From the NCBI GenBank assembly GCA_031400715.1, contig JANNQK010000264.1, positions 12,685-76,684 of the forward strand: DNA of 64,000 nt, written 5' to 3'. The stretch's first letter is position 1. Each line of letters starts with the position of its first letter. This DNA comes from VFMC01 sp031400715 (lineage in GTDB: Bacteria; Actinomycetota; Acidimicrobiia; Acidimicrobiales; Ilumatobacteraceae). Below the pieces are notes generated by a model. The model was given only the letters and a program-made list of their open reading frames with translations. It was not told where the DNA came from and did no database searches. The position numbers and the translations under genes are program-made. Shown piece by piece: positions 52,701 to 61,595 of the stretch.

Positions 52701-55700
52701 CCTCGATGGCCAACTGCTGGTCGGCTCGGTGTGCAGCGGCCCATCGACGAGCGACCTGCGGATGTACGTGTACGGGTTCGATCCGATCGCCAGGTCGTTC
52801 ACGACAACACCGCTGTTCGAATCATCCCTCGTCTACACCCGCGGCCGGCCCGGCAACAGCTGTGGTCCCAACGGCGCACTCGGCAACTGGAATCCCTGGA
52901 CCACGCGCAACGTGTTCGACGGTTCGAGCACGCCGGTGTACTGCGCCTACACACAGCCGATGCTCTCCGACATCGAGGTCGACGACGACGGTGCGCTGAT
53001 CCTGGGCATCCGCGATCGTTTCGGCGATCAGGCGGGCGAGGACGTGCCGGCCGGAACCAACGGCGGTGGCGGCGAGGGTGTCTCCGGTGGCGAACTGCTT
53101 CGTGCGTGCCGGTCGGGCAGCACCTGGGTGCTCGAGAGCAACGGCGTGTGCGGCGGACGAACGTCGTTGGCGGTCGGCAACACCCAAGGGCCCGGTGGCA
53201 AGGAGTTCTACAGCGACGGGTTCGCCACTGCCACGGGCACGGGTAGCAATCATCAGGAGGTCTCGATCGGCGGCTTGGCGAAGGTGCCGGGCTTCACGAC
53301 GGTTGCGCACACCGTGTTCGACCCCAGCACGACCAACGGCTCCGACTGGCGCGCCGGTGGCATCCGTCGTAACAGCAACCAGAACGGTCTCGTCAGCGGC
53401 TTCTTCCAGTTGTTCGACAAGTGCGACAGCTCGGGTCTCGCGTGCCCGGTGGGCCGCACGAAGACGCTCACGTTCGGCAAGGTGAACGGACTCGGCGATC
53501 TGGTCGCGCTCTGCGACATGGCGCCGGTCGAGGTGGGCAACCGCGTCTGGGCCGACGAGAACGGCAACGGCGTGCAGGATCCGGGTGAACCAGCAGTTCC
53601 CGGCGTGCCGGTGAGCCTCCAGATCGGCTCGTCGACCTACACGGTCGTCACGGATGGCAATGGGGCGTATCGCTTCTCCAGCGATGGTCGGTTCAGCGAC
53701 GCGCTCGGCGTGGACTTCGGTGTGCCGCAGATGACCGAGGGCGCTACCGCAACGATCAGCTTCCCACCGACCGTCACCATCGGCGGCACCCTGCGCCCGA
53801 TCACGAGGCGGGATGCAGCCGGCTCGAACGACGCCATCGACTCCGACGCAGACGAAGGCACCGGACAGCTGACGATCGCCGTCGGCGGCGCCGGCGACAA
53901 CGATCACACCTACGACGCCGGCTACGCGTCGCGCTACTCCGTCGGCGACTTCGTGTGGGACGACCGCAACAACGACGGCACCTTCCAAGTGGGCGAACCC
54001 GGGATCGACGGGGTCACCGTCCGACTCATGGCCGATGGCGACGACAACGGCATTCCGGACGGGCCTGCGCTCGCATCGCAGTCGACGTCGAGCGGTGGGT
54101 ACTACCGCTTCACCGATCTCGCCACCGGCACGTACGTGGTGGAGGTCGAAACACCGAGCGGATTCAGGTCGAGCACCGGTCAGAATGCCTCGGCCACCGG
54201 TCCGTACGAAGGGGCCGCCACACCCGACCCGGACACCGTCGCGATCGATGGCGACGACAACGGCACTGCCACCGATCCGAGCGGAACCATCGTTCGGTCG
54301 GCGTCGGTCTCACTCGGTTCGTTCGAGCCCATCGGAGAGCCTGCCACGCCCGGCCATCCAGACGCCGCAGAGGATCGGCGCGCCAACGCGACGGTCGACT
54401 TCGGCTTCTTCCGCCCGCTCTCGATCGGCAACCTGGTCTGGGACGATGCCGACGACAGCGGTACCTTCGACAGCGGCGAGACAGGTATCCCAGGCGTGAC
54501 CGTTCTGCTCCGCCAGGGCAACACGGTGCTCGACTCGACGACCACCGATGTGGACGGTCGCTACCTCTTCGCGTTGTTGTCGAGCGGTCAGTACGAGGTG
54601 GAGGTGGTCGCCCCGAGCGGATACCTGACCTCCACCGGTCGCAACGGGGCCGGCGACTCGGAGCCGGGGCCTGACGCCGATCTCGACAACGACGACGACG
54701 ACGACAACGGCACGAACGTGTTCGGCGGCATTCGGACCGCGACCCTCGACCTCACCACGACGGCAGAACCCACCGCGGACGATGACACGTCGCCTGTCGG
54801 GGTCACCGATCCAGCCGCAGACGCCGATGCGAACTACACCGTCGACTTCGGGCTGTGGCGACCTGTCAGCATCGGCAACCTGGTGTGGTCCGATGTCGAT
54901 GACGACGGGATGTACGACATCGGCGAGCCCGGCGTGCCGGGCGTCCCCGTCCGCCTCTTCGCGGCCGACGGTACGACCGAGATCGAGATCGGCCCCGACG
55001 GTGTTCTCGACACCAGCGACGATGCGCCTGGCGGCATGATGAGCGATGCCAACGGGCGGTATCGGTTCACCAACCTGCGCCCCGCGACGTACCGCGTGCA
55101 GGTTGCCGTGCCCTCCGGATGGCGCACCTCGTCGGTCGCCGACAGCGGCGATGCCAACGACGACACCGACAACGACAACAACGGCGGCCCCCGAGCCACC
55201 GGCAACGCACTCGCGGGCCACGTGGAACTGTCGGTCGGCACCGAACCGGTCGCCGACGGCGACGGCGACGCAAGCTCGAATCTCACGGTCGATGTCGGTC
55301 TGTTCCAACCGAATCCGTCGATGGCGCTCCTGAAGGCCACCAACGGGTGCGACGCCGACACCCCCACGGGAGCGATCGGGCCATCTGGCGGCTGCCCTCC
55401 CGGCGACGGCAGCACCAACCCCGTGATCCCGATCGGCGGTGCGGTGACATGGAGCTACCTCGCGTCGAACACGGGCAATGTTGCCCTCGACAACGCACGG
55501 ATCACCGACGATCGGATCCTTCAGGACGCGATCGACTGCAACGCCGGTGGGCCCGGAAACGGGCAACCGTTCACCCTGGCGGTCGGCGCGACGCTCACCT
55601 GCACGGCGATGGGCGTGGCGACCGGTGGGCAGTACGACAACACGGCCACCCTCGCTGCAGATGCCGAGCTCACACCCGGCACCGTCGGGCCACTGACATC

Positions 55701-57765
55701 CGTCACCGAGATGTCTCACCACTTCGGCATCGATCCTGGCTTGGCGATCAAGACCTACACCATGCTCGCCGACCCGGGATCGGCGGTCGGCGGGTTGTTG
55801 ACGGGCGCGGCCCCGCCCGTCACCGGTACCGACGACGCCGACCTGCCGGGCGGGATCGACATGGTCGCCAACCACGTGATCCCCGACGGAACCGGGGTCT
55901 GGTGGGCGTATGCCGTCACGAACACCGGGAACGTGCAGCTCTCCGACGTGCAGGTGGTGGATGTTCGCCGAGGCCTCGTGTGTCAGGGCGTCACGCTGGC
56001 CGCCGGTGCCACCTCGTGGTGCGTGCTCCCCGGTCCGATCGGGTTGAGCGACACCGTTGCCGGCCAGTACGGCACCGTCGGCACCGCTACTGGCGTCGAC
56101 ACGATCAGCAACCCGAGTGTCCCCACGAACGTCGGCCCGGTGAGCGACCCGACGCATGCGTTCGTCCCGACTCCGACGGTATCGATCAAGAAGTACACCA
56201 ACGACGAAGACGCCGACACGGCGCCCACCCGACCACAGGTCGACGCCGGCGCCGGCGTCGTGTGGCGCTACGTGGTGACCAACTCGGGGAACTGGCCGTT
56301 GTCTGCCATCGTGGTCTCGGATGACCTCGAGGGTTCGGTGAGCTGCCCGGTGCTCCCTGGCGCTCCGAGTCGGCTGCTTCCCGGCCAGTCCGTCACCTGC
56401 GCCGAGACGGGGGTGTCCACACCTCAGTTCGGCGGCGTCGACTACGTGAACCTCGGAAGCGTCACCGGCACTCCTGTGCCGCCATCGACGGGCTCGTTGC
56501 CCAATCCGATCGACGATGACCCGTCCGGGTATCGGCCGCTCGTGGCGTCCATCGGCGATCGCGTGTGGCTCGACGGTGACGTCGACGGTGTGCAGGATGG
56601 CGGCGAACCCGGTGTCGCCGCGGTGGCGGTGCGCTTGCTCACGCTGGCCGACGTCGTGGTGGCGACGACGACCACCGACGCGAACGGGCTGTATCTCTTC
56701 GCCGGGGTGAACCCCGGCACCTATCTGCTCGAGTTCGTGCCCCCGGCCGATCACCTGATCACCGTCGGCGATGCGGGTGCCGACGATGCCGTCGACTCCG
56801 ACGTCGACATCGCCACCCGTCGCACGGTTCCGGTGCGTCTCGACGGCGGCGAGAACGACCTCACCTGGGATCTGGGTCTGTACCGACTTGCATCACTCGG
56901 CGACCGGGTGTGGCTCGACACCGACCTCGACGGAGTGCAGGACGTCGGAGAGGCGCCCGTCGTGGGGGTGACCGTGCGCTTGTTCACCGCCGGTGGCACC
57001 AGCCTGGCGGCGACGACGACCGATGGCGACGGGCTGTACGCCTTCACCGGTCTGCGGCCGGGCAGCTACGTCGTCCAGTTCGAGGTACCCGCTGGCTACA
57101 CCGCAACGATGCACGACATCGGGGTGGGCCCGGCGGCCGATGCCGTCGATTCCGACGCACATCCGGTCACGGGTCAGTCGGCGCTCGTCGAGCTCGAGTC
57201 GGGCGAGGACGATCGCACCATCGATGCCGGCATCTTCCAACGGGCCGCGATCGGTGATCGGGTCTGGGACGACGCGGATCGAGATGGCGTCCAGGACCGC
57301 GGCGAGCAGGGTGTGGCAGGGGTCGTCGTGTCGCTCTACGGGCCCGCGGGCACTGCGGTCGACAGCACCCTCACCGATGTCGAGGGCATCTATCGGTTCG
57401 CGGGTCTGCAGCCCGGGGCCTGGTCGGTCGGCGTATCGAACCTGCCGACCGGCATGACCGTCGCGGGTCTCGATCGAGGCGGTGACGACGCGACCGATTC
57501 CGACATCGATCCTGTGACCGGTCGCACCGTGGCGACCGACCTCGCTCCGGGTGAGATCGATCCCACCTGGGATGCGGGCATCCATCGCGACCCGGCATCG
57601 AACGTGCCTCCTCCCGGATCCCCGGGAGTGCCGGGTTCCGACCTGCCCTCCAACAGCCGGCTTCCGGTCACCGGAGCGGAGGCCGTGCAACTCCTGGTCT
57701 TCGCATCGGCGCTGCTCATGATCGGTCTGCTGATGATCCGAGCACGTCGGCCGCGCACCCTCTGA
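49744..57765 (+). CDS. Giant fusion: glycosyltransferase-like/PilZ membrane module + Sdr-type adhesin
   Basis: A 2673-residue protein from GTG 49744, with GGAG 7 nt upstream. Residues 1-70: two membrane helices. 80-320: cellulose-synthase-like GT2 region in which DAGD (163-166) and GSGVLLRR (230-236) remain but the catalytic T-E-D and Q-x-x-RW are TVEL (251-254) and ERRRD (290-294), so it is probably inactive. 335-485: more membrane helices. 492-580: PilZ domain with RRAPR and DLTPYG, candidate c-di-GMP site. At 621 a new signal-like helix (MGVRLSAALVLLGVVVA) starts the outside part: a propeller-like domain (about 790-1255), seven SdrD-B repeats of VWxD-x-(D/N)-x-D-G type at about 1262, 1399, 1560, 1710, 2269, 2383 and 2502, three DUF11-like domains (1860, 2000, 2147), and LPVTG (2640) plus helix and Arg tail. 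No stop or frame break separates the halves. Confidence 0.85.
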   Translation: MESIVNEAEPKVERAWWTVAAISVGLAYLGWRSVATLDGVPAWLGWPVLGIEALGVLGVIILLLGLARQPLHTDGTAHATAKADVIVRVEAEPLGRIAATLAGLRRAENVASTTILTFSEREDVRHLAAEHGIEVYYVDPEVDATGLQMALRVGKSPFLVILDAGDVPMPNMADVLVRHAYDGRIAGVRGAVDSWATDSAEHDSRGNHLLRFEREVLYPAAGRAAVLHGSGVLLRRWAIEHVGVPKGPRRTVELRLSMRLRKAGLEVVAPADPVLVSVYAANTAAAVALERRRDTAAAVRMLRSTDGPLLARGLQWRDRIALLATFVRPLSGIRRALFVTAIVASLLSGELPMRGPVLGFVVLWLPWMLLQSIALRVASLGRLDWGDSARWSFSTMGSSVAALFGAGDPVIGAGRNQPRHGAFREFTSNRPITATLAGLAVVVPFVAISDRFTGWLPPMPIAERAALLAVTMWAIAVMLDVMRCLNGARQLRRAPRIATEFPGSVGDLGATIIDLTPYGAGAITDEPVDVGQEVHVCFDVPSAQDRTSVVAVGVVRSVRTTPHGTVSGIEFVSMDDASSDALFEYCEVIHSQDHFATRSRSRAERRAQPQIPRVMVPSRRMGVRLSAALVLLGVVVATAPPFRSIEAAPVAAGGAITVTMFQDHNANGIRNLAADTTNPALDTGVPGATVTATCLTDDGGDTTAGTGDGETYSSAVTAVDAGGGVYDLTNLPGTPCRIEVTALPAGFEPGPLGVDNGGLVQFAGAGAAVSIGVNRPDEFCQDNPTLVTSCMTFGDPAYGAGADFATIKSFSYNASGSLWGGPVPTETPVTLATNKEIGSVFGLEYQRAARTLYLAAYTKVYAGFGPGGPGAIYQIDPSTGGATMFATIPNAGSLPARAGYAPNPNSVSGDWLQDGQYWNAVGTTSLGDLQLSPDGSTLWVVNLADRQLYPVDTATATVGTPVAIPLAVGAVGACAAPDVRPFGLGRLDGQLLVGSVCSGPSTSDLRMYVYGFDPIARSFTTTPLFESSLVYTRGRPGNSCGPNGALGNWNPWTTRNVFDGSSTPVYCAYTQPMLSDIEVDDDGALILGIRDRFGDQAGEDVPAGTNGGGGEGVSGGELLRACRSGSTWVLESNGVCGGRTSLAVGNTQGPGGKEFYSDGFATATGTGSNHQEVSIGGLAKVPGFTTVAHTVFDPSTTNGSDWRAGGIRRNSNQNGLVSGFFQLFDKCDSSGLACPVGRTKTLTFGKVNGLGDLVALCDMAPVEVGNRVWADENGNGVQDPGEPAVPGVPVSLQIGSSTYTVVTDGNGAYRFSSDGRFSDALGVDFGVPQMTEGATATISFPPTVTIGGTLRPITRRDAAGSNDAIDSDADEGTGQLTIAVGGAGDNDHTYDAGYASRYSVGDFVWDDRNNDGTFQVGEPGIDGVTVRLMADGDDNGIPDGPALASQSTSSGGYYRFTDLATGTYVVEVETPSGFRSSTGQNASATGPYEGAATPDPDTVAIDGDDNGTATDPSGTIVRSASVSLGSFEPIGEPATPGHPDAAEDRRANATVDFGFFRPLSIGNLVWDDADDSGTFDSGETGIPGVTVLLRQGNTVLDSTTTDVDGRYLFALLSSGQYEVEVVAPSGYLTSTGRNGAGDSEPGPDADLDNDDDDDNGTNVFGGIRTATLDLTTTAEPTADDDTSPVGVTDPAADADANYTVDFGLWRPVSIGNLVWSDVDDDGMYDIGEPGVPGVPVRLFAADGTTEIEIGPDGVLDTSDDAPGGMMSDANGRYRFTNLRPATYRVQVAVPSGWRTSSVADSGDANDDTDNDNNGGPRATGNALAGHVELSVGTEPVADGDGDASSNLTVDVGLFQPNPSMALLKATNGCDADTPTGAIGPSGGCPPGDGSTNPVIPIGGAVTWSYLASNTGNVALDNARITDDRILQDAIDCNAGGPGNGQPFTLAVGATLTCTAMGVATGGQYDNTATLAADAELTPGTVGPLTSVTEMSHHFGIDPGLAIKTYTMLADPGSAVGGLLTGAAPPVTGTDDADLPGGIDMVANHVIPDGTGVWWAYAVTNTGNVQLSDVQVVDVRRGLVCQGVTLAAGATSWCVLPGPIGLSDTVAGQYGTVGTATGVDTISNPSVPTNVGPVSDPTHAFVPTPTVSIKKYTNDEDADTAPTRPQVDAGAGVVWRYVVTNSGNWPLSAIVVSDDLEGSVSCPVLPGAPSRLLPGQSVTCAETGVSTPQFGGVDYVNLGSVTGTPVPPSTGSLPNPIDDDPSGYRPLVASIGDRVWLDGDVDGVQDGGEPGVAAVAVRLLTLADVVVATTTTDANGLYLFAGVNPGTYLLEFVPPADHLITVGDAGADDAVDSDVDIATRRTVPVRLDGGENDLTWDLGLYRLASLGDRVWLDTDLDGVQDVGEAPVVGVTVRLFTAGGTSLAATTTDGDGLYAFTGLRPGSYVVQFEVPAGYTATMHDIGVGPAADAVDSDAHPVTGQSALVELESGEDDRTIDAGIFQRAAIGDRVWDDADRDGVQDRGEQGVAGVVVSLYGPAGTAVDSTLTDVEGIYRFAGLQPGAWSVGVSNLPTGMTVAGLDRGGDDATDSDIDPVTGRTVATDLAPGEIDPTWDAGIHRDPASNVPPPGSPGVPGSDLPSNSRLPVTGAEAVQLLVFASALLMIGLLMIRARRPRTL

Positions 57766-57778
57766 GCTGGCTGCCGTC

Positions 57779-57793
57779 ACGGCCACAGGCCGT
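57779..57793. terminator. Hairpin after the adhesin gene
   Basis: ACGGCC/GGCCGT with an ACA loop, 13 bp after the stop. Weak terminator. Confidence 0.4.
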
Positions 57794-57887
57794 CCGACCG
57801 GGCCGGCAGACGTGGGAACCCGTTGGGTCGGGCGGTAGCATCGTCCCTTGTGCCCGCGGCCGGTCCGGCCTCGCGCCAGGAGCATTG

Positions 57888-57909
57888 TGCGACGCACTTC
57901 GGCGTCGCA
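57888..57909 (+). promoter_or_regulatory. Leader hairpin upstream of fusA
   Basis: TGCGACGC/GCGTCGCA with a 6-nt loop, 41 bp before ATG 57951, in the probable fusA leader. A TAGCAT hexamer (57836-57841) may be the -10. Its regulatory role is unknown. Confidence 0.4.
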
Positions 57910-57950
57910 TCAGGTCGACGAAGTAGTCGAAGTAGAGGAACGAGAACACG

Positions 57951-60050
57951 ATGGCCAAGCGCGAATTCCCTCTGGAACGCACCCGCAACATCGGCATCAT
58001 GGCCCACATCGATGCCGGCAAGACCACCACCACCGAGCGCATCCTCTACTACACCGGCAAGAGCTACAAGATCGGCGAGGTGCACGACGGCGCTGCGACC
58101 ATGGACCACATGGCCCAGGAGCAAGAGCGCGGCATCACGATCACGTCGGCCGCCACGACCTGCATCTGGAACAACCACCGCATCAACATCATCGACACGC
58201 CTGGCCACGTCGACTTCACCATCGAAGTCGAGCGCTCGTTGCGCGTCCTCGACGGCGCGGTCACCGTGTTCGATTCGGTGGCCGGCGTCGAGCCCCAGAC
58301 CGAGACGGTGTGGCGTCAGGCGAACAAGTACAAGGTTCCGCGCATGTGCTTCGTCAACAAGATGGACCGCATCGGCGCCGACTTCTACCGCACCGTCGAG
58401 ATGGTGAAGACCCGCCTCAACGCCGTTCCGGCAGTGCTCCACCTGCCCGTCGGCGCAGGAGGCCCCGAGAGCAACAAGCCCTTCGCAGGTCTGATCGACC
58501 TCGTGAAGATGAAGGCGCTCATCTGGAAAGACGAAGAGCTCGGCGCGAAGTGGGACGAGGTCGACATCCCGGCCGATCAGGTCGACGAGGCCAACCAGTA
58601 TCGCGAAGAGCTGCTCGAGACGATCGCCACCAGCGATGACGAGCTGATGGAGAAGTACCTCGCCGGTGAGGACGTCACCGAAGAGGAAGTGAAGCGGGCG
58701 ATCCGCAAGGGCACGCTCGCGTTCGACTTCGTGCCGATCCTGTGCGGATCGGCGTTCAAGAACAAGGGTGTCCAGCCGATGCTCGACGCGGTCATCGACT
58801 TCCTGCCGAGCCCGCTCGACATCCCGCCCACCACCGGCGTCAAGCCGAACCACGAAGACGAGATCCTCACCCGCAAGGCCAGCGAGAGCGAGCCGTTCGC
58901 CGCGCTGGCGTTCAAGATCGTGGCCGATCCGTTCGGCAAGCTCACGTACTTCCGCGTGTACTCGGGTTCGATCAACAAGGGCGAAGAGGTCTACAACTCC
59001 ACCAAGGAACGCAAGGAGCGGCTGGGCCGCATCCTGTTGATGCACGCCAACCAGCGCGAAGACCTCGACGTGGCCATGGCTGGCGACATCGTGGCCGGCC
59101 TCGGCTTCAAGGACACCACCACGGGCGACACCCTGTGTGATCGCAGCAACCCGATCATCCTCGAGCGGATGATCTTCCCCGAGCCCGTCATCCACGTGGC
59201 CATCGAGCCCAAGACCAAGGACGACTCCGACAAGCTCGGCAAGGCGCTCAAGTCGCTCTCCGACGAGGACCCCACGTTCCGGGTGCGCACCGACGAAGAG
59301 ACCGGCCAGACCGTCATCTCCGGCATGGGCGAGCTCCACCTCGAGATCCTGGTCGACCGCATGATGCGCGAGTTCAACGTCGATGCCACCGTCGGCAAGC
59401 CGCAGGTGGCATACCGCGAGACGATCACCAAGGTCGTCGAGTCGGTCGAGTATCGCCACATCAAGCAGTCCGGTGGTTCCGGTCAGTTCGCGGTGGTGAA
59501 GATCTCGCTCGAGCCGAACCCGGGCAAGGGGTACGAGTTCGCCGACAAGATCAGCGGCGGCCGCATCCCGCGCGAGTACATCCAGCCGGTCAACCAGGGC
59601 ATGCAGATGGCGCTCGATTCCGGAGTGCTCGCCGGCTACCCGACGGTCGACGTGAAGGCCTCGCTGGTCGATGGCCAGTACCACGACGTCGACTCGTCCG
59701 AGATGGCGTTCAAGATCGCTGGTCAGATGGCGTTCAAGAAGGCTGCCGAGATGGCCAAGCCGGTGATCCTCGAGCCGATCATGTCGGTCGAGGTGGTCAC
59801 CCCCGAGGACTACATGGGCGACGTCATGGGCGACCTCAGCAGCCGTCGTGGTCGCATCGAGGGCATGGAGGCACAGGGCAACGCCCAGGTGATCCGTGCC
59901 TCCATCCCGCTGTCGGAGATGTTCGGGTACTCGACCGACCTGCGTTCGCGCACCCAGGGCCGAGCCACCTACACGATGCAGTTCGCGCAGTACATGGAAG
60001 TTCCGCCGAACATCGCCAGCGACATCATCAAGCGCGTCCGCGGCGAGTGA
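57951..60050 (+). CDS. fusA: Elongation factor G
   Basis: A 699-residue EF-G with all domains. G1 AHIDAGKTT, switch region GITITSAATT, G3 DTPGHVDF, G4 NKMD, then domains II-V with GGSGQFAVVKISLEPN and SSRRGRIEGMEAQGNAQVI. This is the usual length, and the GTPase and ribosome-contact motifs look canonical. It catalyses translocation of tRNA and mRNA. A GAGGA site lies 11 nt before ATG. It is unusual in standing alone: rpsL, rpsG and tuf are not adjacent. Confidence 0.97.
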   Translation: MAKREFPLERTRNIGIMAHIDAGKTTTTERILYYTGKSYKIGEVHDGAATMDHMAQEQERGITITSAATTCIWNNHRINIIDTPGHVDFTIEVERSLRVLDGAVTVFDSVAGVEPQTETVWRQANKYKVPRMCFVNKMDRIGADFYRTVEMVKTRLNAVPAVLHLPVGAGGPESNKPFAGLIDLVKMKALIWKDEELGAKWDEVDIPADQVDEANQYREELLETIATSDDELMEKYLAGEDVTEEEVKRAIRKGTLAFDFVPILCGSAFKNKGVQPMLDAVIDFLPSPLDIPPTTGVKPNHEDEILTRKASESEPFAALAFKIVADPFGKLTYFRVYSGSINKGEEVYNSTKERKERLGRILLMHANQREDLDVAMAGDIVAGLGFKDTTTGDTLCDRSNPIILERMIFPEPVIHVAIEPKTKDDSDKLGKALKSLSDEDPTFRVRTDEETGQTVISGMGELHLEILVDRMMREFNVDATVGKPQVAYRETITKVVESVEYRHIKQSGGSGQFAVVKISLEPNPGKGYEFADKISGGRIPREYIQPVNQGMQMALDSGVLAGYPTVDVKASLVDGQYHDVDSSEMAFKIAGQMAFKKAAEMAKPVILEPIMSVEVVTPEDYMGDVMGDLSSRRGRIEGMEAQGNAQVIRASIPLSEMFGYSTDLRSRTQGRATYTMQFAQYMEVPPNIASDIIKRVRGE

Positions 60051-60093
60051 TCGCACGCTGACGCCCTGAGCGTCGGCACCGCTTCTCGCACGT

Positions 60094-60129
60094 CACGGCC
60101 CGGCTCCCATCGAGGGACGCCGGGCCGTG
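60094..60129. terminator. fusA terminator hairpin
   Basis: An 11-bp perfect stem CACGGCCCGGC/GCCGGGCCGTG with a 14-nt loop, 44 bp after the stop; a smaller GACGC/GCGTC stem precedes it. Confidence 0.7.
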
Positions 60130-60159
60130 TCGCGCCCCGGTCGTGTGTCGCGAGGTGGG

Positions 60160-60208
60160 CACCACGCACCACGCACCACGCACCACGCACTGCGCACCAC
60201 GCACTGCG
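60160..60208. repeat. 7-bp tandem repeat (CACCACG)
   Basis: Seven consecutive heptamers, five CACCACG and two CACTGCG, between fusA and the next lipoprotein. Confidence 0.9.
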
Positions 60209-60267
60209 ACAATCCGGCGATCGACGTGTTCGGGCGCGGCGCGATCGGGCAGGTGGGTGAGGCGAGG

Positions 60268-60273
60268 TACATT
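60268..60273 (+). promoter_or_regulatory. Leaderless -10 element (TACATT)
   Basis: TACATT followed by 7 nt and GTG 60281. Confidence 0.5.
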
Positions 60274-60280
60274 CCCGATC

Positions 60281-61543
60281 GTGAAGACCGTCGTGCCTCC
60301 GAGTCGTCGGCGCGCCGCGGTGGGCGTGTTGGTGGTGGCGTCGATCGCTGCCGGGTGCTCGTCGGCCGACGACGGTGCCGTCACGACCGCGACCGCTGCG
60401 CTGGTGACGGCCACCTCGCTCGCACCCGACGCCACAGCCGATGCATCGGCCGCCACCACCGTGGTGGCTCCTTCCACGACGGTTGCTCCGACGGTTGCCC
60501 CGACGGTTGCTCCGACGCTTGCTCCGACGGTTGCGCCGACGACCACCATCGGTGTGCCGGTTGCATCAGGTCCGTGCGCGTTCACCGCGCCTGGCACGTC
60601 CATCACCTATGTGCTCGATGGCCGTCTGTACGAACTCGCGGCGGACGAGCTCGCGACGACGTGCCTCGCCGAGCTGAGCGGTCCCGTCTCCGGGCCGGTC
60701 ACGTGGTCGCCGGCCGGTGACCAGGTGCTGCTCGGTTCCGATCTGGTGATGGATGCGAACGAGATCCGAGAGACCGGTTACCTCGCGGAGAACTCGGGCG
60801 TGCGGTGGTCGTATCCGAGCGGCAAGGCGCTGATCGCTCCGGCGGTGAAAGATGGCGCCCTGCTGTGGCGCAGCTCGGCCAACGAGAACAACCGCATCGA
60901 CGTGAGCTTCCTCGCCCACACCGATGTTGCCGCGTATCACCCCGCCGGCAAGAACATCCTGGCCGCTGGGATGGGTTTCGACGGTGTCGCCGGCGTGTAC
61001 CTCGCCAGCAATCGCGGCGAGAACGCACGAGTCATCGCGACGCTCGACGACCCATCGACCTCGATCTCCGAGATCGTTGTCGACGTGAGTGGGGTGACCA
61101 CGTACTTCGTCCACGACCACAACGACATGCGCCACATCCATCAGCTCTCGCTCGAAGGGCTGCAGCTGATCGACGTGGCGACTTCCGACGATCAGGTCGG
61201 TCATCTGACCCTCGGCACGTTCTACGGATCGAGGTTGGCGTACCGCGAGGGCGACTGCTCCGGCGTCGTCCGGACCAAGTTGGCCAACGGCCTGAGCGGC
61301 GACGTGATGTCGTCGCCTGAGCTCGAGAACCGATCGGTGACCCCGGTGGGATGGCTCGACGACGAGCGCCTGGTCGTGGCCGTGCGCGACACGGGGTGTG
61401 AGGGCCCTGCGGAGGTGTGGTTGATGAACACGAACGGTCAGGTCCATCAGGTGCTCGGGATGGTGGAAGCGGCTGCGGTGCGATCCGTGCTCGAGAACTT
61501 CGGTGAGTTGCCGAACGACATCAACGCCCAGGCGCCTGGTTGA
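60281..61543 (+). CDS. Lipoprotein with TolB/PD40-like propeller
   Basis: A 420-residue lipoprotein (lipobox IAAGC near residue 25). A Thr/Ala-rich spacer includes five VAPT/LAPT repeats encoded by a 12-base unit (about 60480-60540). The mature domain has repeated propeller-type blades (ITYVLDGRLYELAA, VTWSPAGDQVLLGSD, DGVAGVYLASN, GVTTYFVHDHNDMRHIHQL). Function unknown; perhaps a surface binding protein. GTG 60281 is chosen from the leaderless -10 and the signal. Confidence 0.78.
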   Translation: MKTVVPPSRRRAAVGVLVVASIAAGCSSADDGAVTTATAALVTATSLAPDATADASAATTVVAPSTTVAPTVAPTVAPTLAPTVAPTTTIGVPVASGPCAFTAPGTSITYVLDGRLYELAADELATTCLAELSGPVSGPVTWSPAGDQVLLGSDLVMDANEIRETGYLAENSGVRWSYPSGKALIAPAVKDGALLWRSSANENNRIDVSFLAHTDVAAYHPAGKNILAAGMGFDGVAGVYLASNRGENARVIATLDDPSTSISEIVVDVSGVTTYFVHDHNDMRHIHQLSLEGLQLIDVATSDDQVGHLTLGTFYGSRLAYREGDCSGVVRTKLANGLSGDVMSSPELENRSVTPVGWLDDERLVVAVRDTGCEGPAEVWLMNTNGQVHQVLGMVEAAAVRSVLENFGELPNDINAQAPG

Positions 61544-61554
61544 TGACCTCCACT

Positions 61555-61572
61555 GCGGCCCGGTCGGGCCGC
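61555..61572. terminator. Bidirectional terminator hairpin
   Basis: GCGGCCC/GGGCCGC with a GGTC loop between the convergent lipoprotein and EamA genes. Confidence 0.6.
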
Positions 61573-61595
61573 TCTGAGGGAGATGAAGCGGTCGA

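Noticed and set aside
54310..56754. 814-codon open frame on the minus strand
   Set aside because: Antisense to the Sdr repeats of the giant adhesin; it shows periodic low-complexity mirroring of those repeats, not an independent protein.
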